In this document: piece after piece, positions 1 to 5,631 of the stretch
How positions within the stretch are numbered: the stretch's first letter is position 1
Layout: each line of letters begins with the position of its first letter
Assembly: GCA_028873745.1 (NCBI GenBank)
Contig: JAPPNT010000158.1
Coordinates: 1 to 9,489 of the forward strand
Direction of reading: 5' to 3'
DNA: 9,489 bases
Origin: Chloroflexota bacterium
GTDB taxonomy: Bacteria; Chloroflexota; Dehalococcoidia; Lucifugimonadales; UBA1127
The notes under the pieces: model-generated
The model's database searches: none
The model's input: the letters and a program-made list of their open reading frames with translations, nothing else
Told to the model about the DNA's origin: nothing
Program-made: the position numbers and the translations under genes

Positions 1-138
1 GCCCTGGGCGCCCCCCTATCTCCCCCCCTACCGTGCCTTTTTAATTATAACCCCCACCCCCCCCCCCACTTACAAACCCCCCCCGCTGTGCCGCCGGTTC
101 GCGCCTTAACCCCAGAGGCCGCTCACCCCCGTTCGCCC
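1..138. other. C-homopolymer-rich, probably corrupted contig end
   Basis: Bases 1-90 contain 49 C and only about 10 G, with C runs of 6 (11-16), 7 (22-28), 11 (57-67) and 8 (77-84). The decoded peptide here (proline-rich, no similarity I recognise) stops making family sense just where OpuAC-like sequence begins, near base 139. Low-quality or mis-assembled contig-end sequence is the simplest reading; a real Pro-rich segment is possible but less likely. Confidence 0.55.
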
Positions 139-1449
139 CCTGAGTACAGCGATGTATGCTTTGCAACGCATTATCGTTGTGATTATCCCACAGCCGAAGT
201 ACATATCGTGGTCCGGTCAGAGTTGCTGCGATCCGCGCCTGACGCCATAGAATTCCTGAAGAAGTGGGATTTCCACGCGGGCAACCAGTTGACGGCGGAA
301 GACTACTTGAACGCTTCCGGCGCTGACTACTCTGAGGTTGCAGTCTGGTTCCTTCGCAATACTACTGAATGGCAGTCTTGGGTAACCCCTGAGGCTCGCG
401 AGAAAGTGTTTGACGGCCTCTCCGATCTGCCAAATCCTCCGACACCTGCGCCGACGCCAACACCCATACCATCCCAGGACTTTGGGCCGCTGAGCGGTGA
501 ATTAGAGCATCTGGACAGCGCGAGCAACAAGCGGCCAATTAAAGCCGCCGGGGTCTCCGTGCAAAATTTTGTGGCGGAGGCGACGTTTGCCAACCCTTAC
601 GACTGCTCGGCACGTTCATGGGCACATGGATTGCTCTTTCGGGTCAACGAGAATGTGGTATCCAATCCTCTGGTTGCCATAGGGGTCTCGTGCAATGGAT
701 ATTGGTCCGTGGACGTAGGGTCAGGTGATAGCCAAGAAAGACGTTATGAAGGCCAAACAACAGGCCTTTCCACCGGCTCGGGCGAACTCAACCACTTAAG
801 GGTCGTGGCGGTTGACCACAAGGGTTGGTTCTTCCTCAACGGAGCGTTGGTCTCAGTCCTGGACTTGACAGGAGCAGTTCATACCGGCGACGTTGTAATT
901 ACAACAGGTCATTATATTGGTTCTCAATCTATCGGTTTTACCACACCATACCTGCAGTTCCGGGCAAGTGAGTTACTCTGGCTTTATGGGCCGGCTAGTG
1001 GCCAACTAACGCCAAGCCCAGATGAAAAGGCATTCCACCATGCCAGTCAGTCTTCAAGAGACGTGATAGTTGAAGTCACCTGCATTACCCCACAGACAGA
1101 TTACGATTGCGGCATCTATTTTCGTGACAATTACCCGGATGCAGATGAAGTCGTTGGAATCGACAACTATGGCTCTTGGTTTCACCTTACAAAATACCCA
1201 AACAACGATGATTACACTGAGGTAGCCAGCGGAAGAACGCGGGTTTCTTCACGGAATGTATTGGCCCTCATTGCGTTAGCGGATATTGGGTGGTTCTTTG
1301 TCAATGGCGAGCTAGTGGCAAGTCTCAACTTGGCAAACAATCAAGTGGATGGGTGGATTGGTTTGTTCGCGGGCTTCTACCAAGGCAATGATGCTGAGGT
1401 AGAGTTTACTGACTTCAACGTCTGGGCTCCCGCAAACGGCGAGCACTAG
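1..1449 (+). CDS. OpuAC-like solute-binding protein tail fused to two lectin-like repeats (5' partial)
   Basis: The frame has no stop from base 1, so this is probably the 3' part of a longer gene. A GTG at 88 could be read as a start (453 aa) but has no ribosome site and lies in C-rich junk-like sequence. Numbering from it, residues 18-112 resemble the C-terminal helical part of glycine betaine/choline-type substrate-binding domains (CDYPTAEVHIVVRSELL, APDAIEFLKKW, then AVWFLRN and WQSWVT). Residues 113-130 are a Thr-Pro linker (PPTPAPTPTPIP). Residues 132-448 are two tandem beta-rich units sharing GP.SG.L starts and a GWFF.NG.LV core, suggestive of a concanavalin/LamG-like fold. I infer an extracellular, probably lipid-anchored protein whose signal peptide lies outside the window. 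A sampled line is about 47% GC against about 72% in pheT, so it is compositionally foreign to its neighbours. The OpuAC call is moderate; the repeat fold is inferred. Confidence 0.6.
   Translation, partial: ALGAPLSPPLPCLFNYNPHPPPHLQTPPAVPPVRALTPEAAHPRSPPEYSDVCFATHYRCDYPTAEVHIVVRSELLRSAPDAIEFLKKWDFHAGNQLTAEDYLNASGADYSEVAVWFLRNTTEWQSWVTPEAREKVFDGLSDLPNPPTPAPTPTPIPSQDFGPLSGELEHLDSASNKRPIKAAGVSVQNFVAEATFANPYDCSARSWAHGLLFRVNENVVSNPLVAIGVSCNGYWSVDVGSGDSQERRYEGQTTGLSTGSGELNHLRVVAVDHKGWFFLNGALVSVLDLTGAVHTGDVVITTGHYIGSQSIGFTTPYLQFRASELLWLYGPASGQLTPSPDEKAFHHASQSSRDVIVEVTCITPQTDYDCGIYFRDNYPDADEVVGIDNYGSWFHLTKYPNNDDYTEVASGRTRVSSRNVLALIALADIGWFFVNGELVASLNLANNQVDGWIGLFAGFYQGNDAEVEFTDFNVWAPANGEH
481..1431 (+). 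repeat. Two tandem lectin-like protein repeats (about 150-170 aa each)
   Basis: The first unit spans about 481-984 and the second about 985-1431, in the reading frame of the surface protein. Shared landmarks in the same order are GPLSGELEHLDS / GPASGQLTPSPD, LLFRVN / IYFRDN, GYWSVD / GSWFHL, GWFFLNGALVSVLDL / GWFFVNGELVASLNL, and a closing aromatic strand (LLWLYGP / FNVWAP). The units have diverged well beyond a recent duplication. The pattern of strands ending in a Trp/Phe-rich hairpin resembles LamG/DUF1080-type beta sandwiches, often carbohydrate-binding; this fold assignment is an inference. Confidence 0.6.
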
Positions 1450-1460
1450 CCCCCGCGCGT

Positions 1461-1490
1461 TTGCCGCCCCCTCCCCGCCTCCCGTATAAT
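1461..1490 (+). promoter_or_regulatory. Sigma-70-type promoter for pheST
   Basis: TTGCCG at 1461-1466 and a perfect TATAAT at 1485-1490 are separated by 18 bases, a standard housekeeping arrangement. Transcription would start near 1497, giving a leader of about 84 nt before pheS. TATAAT stands out in a region of about 75% GC, which makes a chance match unlikely. Confidence 0.65.
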
Positions 1491-1492
1491 GT

Positions 1493-1512
1493 CGGCTACG
1501 ATACCGTAGCTG
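1493..1512. promoter_or_regulatory. Dyad/hairpin at the predicted pheS transcription start
   Basis: GCTACG (1495-1500) and CGTAGC (1505-1510) form a perfect inverted repeat around the loop ATAC. A G-T and a C-G pair extend it to 8 pairs (1493-1512). It begins 3 bases after the -10 box, so it spans the expected start point. It could be a repressor-binding dyad or, if transcription starts a few bases earlier than predicted, a 5' mRNA hairpin. No regulator is encoded nearby. Confidence 0.4.
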
Positions 1513-1570
1513 CGGCGGCCCGTCGGCCCTCGATTCCCCCTTGCGTCTCCGGGGCACCGCCGCGCCCGTA

Positions 1571-1575
1571 AAGGA
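1571..1575 (+). promoter_or_regulatory. Ribosome binding site of pheS
   Basis: AAGGA sits 5 bases before the ATG at 1581 and fixes that start. The same region read in the +2 frame (ATG at 1541) gives only an Arg/Ala-rich shadow peptide. Confidence 0.7.
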
Positions 1576-1580
1576 CCCGC

Positions 1581-2651
1581 ATGACCACCGCACCCGAGAT
1601 CCTGGGCACGCTGCACAACATCCGCACCGTCGCCGTCGCCGAGCTGGACGGCGTCGAGGACGACGCCGCGCTGGAGGCGTGGCGCATCGCCTACCTGGGC
1701 CGACGCGAGGGCCGACTGACGCTCATCATGCGCCGCATGGCCGAGCTGGAAGCGGAGGAGCGGCGCTCCGTCGGCGTGCAGGCCAACGACGTCAAGGCGC
1801 TGCTGGAGTCGCAGCTCGCCGAGAAGACGGAGGCGCTCAAGTCCGCGAAGCTGGCGCAGGCCGCGCAGGAGGGCCGCCTCGACGTGACGCTGCCCGGCCG
1901 CCGCCCCGCCCTCGGCAGGCTCCACCCCATCACGCAGACCATGCGGGAGATCACCCGCGCCTTCATCTCCATGGGCTTCCAGGTCGTCGAGGGCCCGGAG
2001 GTGGAGCTGGACCACTACAACTTCGGCATGCTCAACATCCCCAGGGGCCACCCGGCGCGCGACATGTTCGACACGCTCTGGCTCGACCATACCAACGCCG
2101 AAGGAGAGCGCGAGATGCTGCTGCGCACCCACACCTCGCCGATGCAGGCGCGCATCATGGAGGCGACGCAGCCGCCCGTGCGCGTCGTCGTGCCCGGCCG
2201 CGTCTACCGCTTCGAGGCGACCGACGCGACGCACGAGTGGCACTTCACGCAGGTGGAGGGCCTCGCCGTCGACCGCGGCATCACCTTCGCGAATCTGAAG
2301 GGCACACTGTACGAGTTCGCGCGGCTGGTGTTCGGCAGCGAGCGGCGGGTGCGCTTCCGCTGCGACTTCTTCCCCTTCGTCGAGCCGGGCGTCGACGTGG
2401 CCATCGACTGCTTCAGCTGCGACGGCGCGGGCGCGCCCGACTGCCGCATCTGCCGGGGCAGCGGCTGGATCGAGATCATGGGCGCCGGCATGGTGCACCC
2501 GCGGGTGCTGGAGATGTCCGGCATAGACCACACGGAGTACACCGGCTTCGCCTTCGGGATGGGCGTGGAGCGCATCGCCATGCTCAAGTACGGCATCGAC
2601 GACATCCGCTACTTCTACGGCAACGACGCCCGCTTCCTACGGCAGTTCTAG
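1581..2651 (+). CDS. pheS: Phenylalanine--tRNA ligase alpha subunit
   Basis: Catalytic subunit of the class II synthetase that charges tRNA-Phe in the cytoplasm as an alpha2-beta2 tetramer. The 356 aa length is usual for bacterial PheS. Residues 1-100 form the charged helical tRNA-binding arm. The catalytic core follows: HTSPMQ (184-189), motif 2 region FEATDATHEWHFTQVEG (211-227), FPFVEP (264-269), GAGMVHP (301-307) and motif 3 GMGVERIAML (326-335). Four cysteines, C277, C280, C288 and C291, form a CxxC...CxxC knuckle before GWIEIMGAGMVHP; such a Cys-rich insert occurs in many bacterial PheS proteins and may bind zinc. The start is supported by AAGGA 5 bases upstream, and a good promoter lies at 1461-1490. 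pheT follows after 24 bases, so the two are co-transcribed. Assignment is secure. Confidence 0.98.
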   Translation: MTTAPEILGTLHNIRTVAVAELDGVEDDAALEAWRIAYLGRREGRLTLIMRRMAELEAEERRSVGVQANDVKALLESQLAEKTEALKSAKLAQAAQEGRLDVTLPGRRPALGRLHPITQTMREITRAFISMGFQVVEGPEVELDHYNFGMLNIPRGHPARDMFDTLWLDHTNAEGEREMLLRTHTSPMQARIMEATQPPVRVVVPGRVYRFEATDATHEWHFTQVEGLAVDRGITFANLKGTLYEFARLVFGSERRVRFRCDFFPFVEPGVDVAIDCFSCDGAGAPDCRICRGSGWIEIMGAGMVHPRVLEMSGIDHTEYTGFAFGMGVERIAMLKYGIDDIRYFYGNDARFLRQF

Positions 2652-2664
2652 ACTCGCAATGACC

Positions 2665-2668
2665 GGAG
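2665..2668 (+). promoter_or_regulatory. Ribosome binding site of pheT
   Basis: GGAG lies 7 bases before the ATG at 2676. A second in-frame ATG at 2682 (Met-Ala-Met) would be 13 bases away, so 2676 is the better start. Confidence 0.55.
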
Positions 2669-2675
2669 CGCACCC

Positions 2676-5087
2676 ATGGCAATGAACGTCCCGCTGTCCT
2701 GGCTCAGGGCCTACGTCGACGTCGACATGCCCGTAGAGCAGCTTGCCCACCGGCTCACCATGGCCGGCATCGAGGTGGGCGGCGTCGAGCGGATTGGCGG
2801 CTGGAATGACTGTTACGTGGGCCACGTGCTGGACGTGGGCCCGCACCCCAACGCCGACCGGCTGCGCCTCTGCACCGTCGACATCGGCGGCGAGCGGCTG
2901 CAGGTGGTCTGCGGCGCGCCCAACGTCGCCGAGCAGCAGAAGATCGCCTTCGCCAGGGTGGGCGCGACGCTCTTCAACACCCACTCGGGCAAGGTGGAAC
3001 CGCTGAAGGCCGCCAAGATCCGCGGCGTCACGTCCGAGGGCATGATCTGCTCCGTGCTGGAGCTCGGCATCGGCGAGGAGCACGACGGCATCCTCGTGCT
3101 GCCCGACGACGCCCCCACCGGCACGCCGCTCGCCGACTACCTCGGCGACACGGTGCTGGAGCTCGAGGTGACCGCCAACCGGCCCGACTGCTTCTCCGTG
3201 CTCGGCGTCGCCCGCGAGGTGGCCGCCTTCTCCGGCACGCAGGTCGCCGAGCCGGACGCGGGCTACCCGGAGGAGGGCGAGCCCGTTGAGTCGCTGGCCA
3301 CGGTGGAGATCGAGGACCCTGCCCTGTGCGCCCGGTACACGGCTGCGCTGCTCACCGGCGTCAGCATCGGCCCGTCGCCCGAGTGGTTGCAGGAGCGGCT
3401 CACGCGGGCGGGGCAGCGGCCCATCAACAACATCGTGGACGTGACCAACTACGTCATGCTGGAGACGGGGCAACCGCTCCATGCCTTCGACTTCGACAAG
3501 GTCGCCGGCCGGCGCATCATCGTGCGCCAGGCGCGGCCGGGCGAGAAGCACGTCACGCTGGACGGCGTCGAGCGCGAGCTCGCCCCGCCGATGGTGGTCA
3601 TTGCGGACCCGGAGAAGGCCGTGGGCCTCGGCGGCGTCATGGGCGGCGCCAACACGGAGGTCACGGAGGAGACGCACACCATCCTGCTAGAGTCCGCCAG
3701 CTTCCACCCCTTCAACACGCGCCGCACCGCCGACGATCTGAAGCTGCGAACCGAGGCGTCGCTGCGCTTTGAGAAGGGCTGGCGGCAGGGCCTGCCGCCG
3801 GTGGGCCTGCGCCGCGCCGTCAAGCTCATGCTGGAGGTCGCGGGAGGCATCGCGGCCAGGGGCATCATCGACGTCTACCCGGACCGGCCGGAGCCGCGGG
3901 TCATCACCCTCACCGCGGCGCGCATGGAGAAGGTGCTCGGCGTGACGGTGCCCATGGCCGACGCGGCCCGGACGCTCACGTCCCTCGGCATCGCGTGCCG
4001 GATGATGGGCGACGACGCGCTGGAGGTGGAGGCCCCGCCGTGGCGCGCCGACATCACCATCGAGGACGACCTTGTCGAGGAGGTCGTGCGCGTCATCGGC
4101 TACGACGACGTGCCGACGGCGCCCCTCGCGGCGCCCATCCCGCTGAGCACGCCGGACACGGCGCAGGCCGTCAAGGAGGAGGTCCGTGACCTGCTGGCCT
4201 CCATCGGCATGCAGGAGGTCATCACCTACTCCATGGTCAGCGAGCACGCGCTGGAGCTGGCCTACCGAGGGGCGGAGCCGCCCGCGCCGCCCATGCGCGC
4301 CTTCAACCCCATCAGCTCCGAGCACGAGTGCCTGCGGACATCGCTGCGGCCCGGCCTGCTGCGGACGCTGGCCGCCAACCAGCGCCACGAGGGCGTGCCC
4401 CAGTGGTACTTCGAGGTCGGCAAGGAGTTCATCTTCACGGGCGACGGCCTGCCGGACGAGCGGCAGAAGGCTGCGGGCGTCCTGAGCGGCCCCGGCGCGC
4501 AGGCGTCGTGGGCGGCGGCCGAAGCGACGGCCGGCTTCTACGACGCCAAGGGCGTGGTGGAGGCGCTGTGCGACCGCGTCGGCGTGACGCCGTCCTTCGA
4601 GCCGCTGGACGACCCCTTCTACCACCCCGGCCGCGCCGCGACCATCTCCGCCGGAGGGCAGCGCATCGGCGAGCTGGGCGAGGTGCACCCCGAGGCGCTG
4701 GACGCCTTCGACGTGCGCGGCGAGGGCGCCGTCTACTTCGAGGTGGACCTGGCCGCGCTGACGGAGGCCGTGCCGCAGTCGGCGCGGCGGTTCCGCAGCA
4801 TCTCCGTCTACCCGGAGGCGCTGCGCGACCTCGCCCTCGTCGTCGGCATGGACGTGCCCGCCGACCGCGTGCGGGAGATCATCGAGCAGCACCCCCTCGT
4901 CGCCCGCGCCGCGCTCTTCGACGTCTATGCCGGGGAGCAGGTGGGCGCCGACGTGCGCTCGCTGGCGTACCGGGTGTCGTTCCAGGCCCCCGACCGGACG
5001 TTGACGGCGGAAGAGGTGCAGCGCGCGATGGACCGGCTGCTCTCGCGGCTGGAGCGGGAGCTCGGCGCGGCGCAGCGGCAGGGGTAG
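2676..5087 (+). CDS. pheT: Phenylalanine--tRNA ligase beta subunit
   Basis: Partner of PheS; it carries tRNA binding and the editing site that hydrolyses Tyr-tRNA-Phe. The 803 aa length is full size. Domains in order: N-terminal segment with MNVPLSWLRAYVDVD; EMAP II-like OB fold about 46-150 (VGHVLDVGPHPNADRLRLC, VVCGAPN); VTANRPDCFSVLGVAREVAA (165-184); B3/B4 editing domain about 210-385 with RPINNIVDVTNYVMLETGQP from 248, LHAFD carrying His269 in the place of the known editing-pocket His, and GLGGVMGG (317-324); B5 domain about 405-480; catalytic-like core about 490-690 (NPISSEHECLRTSLRPGLL 544-562, FEVGKEF 579-585); and the C-terminal ferredoxin-fold anticodon-binding domain about 706-798 (YPEALRDLALVV). 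Nothing is missing. It lies 24 bases after pheS in the same operon. Assignment is secure. Confidence 0.98.
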   Translation: MAMNVPLSWLRAYVDVDMPVEQLAHRLTMAGIEVGGVERIGGWNDCYVGHVLDVGPHPNADRLRLCTVDIGGERLQVVCGAPNVAEQQKIAFARVGATLFNTHSGKVEPLKAAKIRGVTSEGMICSVLELGIGEEHDGILVLPDDAPTGTPLADYLGDTVLELEVTANRPDCFSVLGVAREVAAFSGTQVAEPDAGYPEEGEPVESLATVEIEDPALCARYTAALLTGVSIGPSPEWLQERLTRAGQRPINNIVDVTNYVMLETGQPLHAFDFDKVAGRRIIVRQARPGEKHVTLDGVERELAPPMVVIADPEKAVGLGGVMGGANTEVTEETHTILLESASFHPFNTRRTADDLKLRTEASLRFEKGWRQGLPPVGLRRAVKLMLEVAGGIAARGIIDVYPDRPEPRVITLTAARMEKVLGVTVPMADAARTLTSLGIACRMMGDDALEVEAPPWRADITIEDDLVEEVVRVIGYDDVPTAPLAAPIPLSTPDTAQAVKEEVRDLLASIGMQEVITYSMVSEHALELAYRGAEPPAPPMRAFNPISSEHECLRTSLRPGLLRTLAANQRHEGVPQWYFEVGKEFIFTGDGLPDERQKAAGVLSGPGAQASWAAAEATAGFYDAKGVVEALCDRVGVTPSFEPLDDPFYHPGRAATISAGGQRIGELGEVHPEALDAFDVRGEGAVYFEVDLAALTEAVPQSARRFRSISVYPEALRDLALVVGMDVPADRVREIIEQHPLVARAALFDVYAGEQVGADVRSLAYRVSFQAPDRTLTAEEVQRAMDRLLSRLERELGAAQRQG

Positions 5088-5121
5088 CGAGGGGCGCACG
5101 GTGTCCTCCGACCGCCTGTAC

Positions 5122-5130
5122 TGGTAAACT
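5122..5130 (+). promoter_or_regulatory. Possible extended -10 promoter for the HEPN-like gene
   Basis: TGGTAAACT reads as an extended -10 (TG-N-TAAACT, hexamer 5125-5130). No convincing -35 lies 16-18 bases upstream, as is acceptable for extended -10 promoters. It falls in the 83-base pheT-to-HEPN gap, which is locally less GC-rich, and would start transcription near 5137. Confidence 0.35.
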
Positions 5131-5157
5131 GGCAGAGTCACAACACTTCAAGGCGTC

Positions 5158-5163
5158 AAGGAG
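5158..5163 (+). promoter_or_regulatory. Strong ribosome binding site of the HEPN-like gene
   Basis: AAGGAG, 7 bases before the ATG at 5171, is the best Shine-Dalgarno match in the window. It shows that translation starts at 5171, although the frame is open far upstream (into pheT in another frame) because of high GC. Confidence 0.75.
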
Positions 5164-5170
5164 TCCCTGG

Positions 5171-5536
5171 ATGCAGCAAGAGGACCACGGCAGGCAAGCG
5201 CGGGAGTTTCTGGAGGCCTCCGACTCGGAGTTCGACGCCGGTGACCATCTGCAGGCGTCGGAGAAGCTCTGGGGCGCCGCTACCCACGCCGTCATGGCCG
5301 TCGCGCTTCAGCGGGACTGGCCGTGCCGAAGCCACCGCGCGTTGAGCAACACCGTCAGCCGTCTGCAGCAAGAGTTCGGTGCATTGCCGTTGAGGGCGGG
5401 GTTTGGCGTCGCGGAGAAGTTCCATCGGAACTTCTACCACGATGAAATGCAGGACTACGAGATCGAGGCTGACCGCCCAACTGTGCATGAGTTTGTCAAC
5501 TCCCTGTTGGCTTTGTTGGAGCAGCCCGCAGGCTAG
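5171..5536 (+). CDS. Small helical HEPN/PaREP1-like protein
   Basis: Predicted 121 aa, soluble, mainly helical. Residues 8-47 contain QAREFLEASDSEFDAGDHLQ followed by ASEKLWGAATHAVMAVA; the KLWGAA-H pattern, then a conserved-looking W..RSH (50-55), then KFHRNFYHDEM (83-93), and a closing helix TVHEFVNSLLALL, together recall PaREP1/HEPN-type proteins. His85-Arg86-Asn87...His90 resembles the HEPN R-N...H active-site motif but with one residue fewer than the usual Rx4-6H, so RNase activity is uncertain. No nucleotidyltransferase (MNT) partner is encoded next to it, so a toxin-antitoxin pair is not supported here. Start chosen from AAGGAG at 5158. A sampled line is about 52% GC, lower than pheT and moeA on either side, which hints at separate acquisition. 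Function unknown. Confidence 0.6.
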   Translation: MQQEDHGRQAREFLEASDSEFDAGDHLQASEKLWGAATHAVMAVALQRDWPCRSHRALSNTVSRLQQEFGALPLRAGFGVAEKFHRNFYHDEMQDYEIEADRPTVHEFVNSLLALLEQPAG

Positions 5537-5631
5537 TACGCTGCAGCCCTTTCCCCAGCCATGGAGCTTCCTGCTTCCTCTAGTGCGACAGTAGAATTGC
5601 AGCCGGAGAAGCGGTCACGCAGAGTAATGCA
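5537..5631. promoter_or_regulatory. Intergenic region before moeA with a weak -10-like element
   Basis: This 95-base gap is less GC-rich than moeA. TAGAAT at 5592-5597 could serve as a -10 box, but the hexamers 17-18 bases upstream (TCCTGC/TTCCTG) match -35 poorly. No good Shine-Dalgarno precedes the ATG at 5632; only AGAG at 5621-5624 lies at usable distance. I see no Moco riboswitch-like structure; the gap is too short for one. Confidence 0.3.

Noticed and set aside
1491..1580. T-box or Phe-attenuator leader before pheS
   Set aside because: The leader is about 84 nt, has no T-box-like conserved sequence, no run of Phe codons in a small frame and no terminator stem with T-run.
5099..5114. 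Possible terminator after pheT (CGGT...ACCG)
   Set aside because: Only 4 pairs with an 8-base loop and no T-run.
4328..5170. Long N-terminal extension of the HEPN-like gene overlapping pheT in another frame
   Set aside because: The extension is Arg/Ala/Gly-rich shadow peptide, while AAGGAG placed 7 bases before ATG 5171 marks the real start.
5171..5536. HEPN-MNT toxin-antitoxin system
   Set aside because: No nucleotidyltransferase-like gene lies on either side, and the R..H spacing is not canonical; only a solo HEPN/PaREP1-like protein is supported.
5521..5553. Possible terminator after the HEPN-like gene (GCAGC...GCTGC, and inner AGCC...GGCT)
   Set aside because: Short competing stems and only three T residues downstream; not convincing as an intrinsic terminator.
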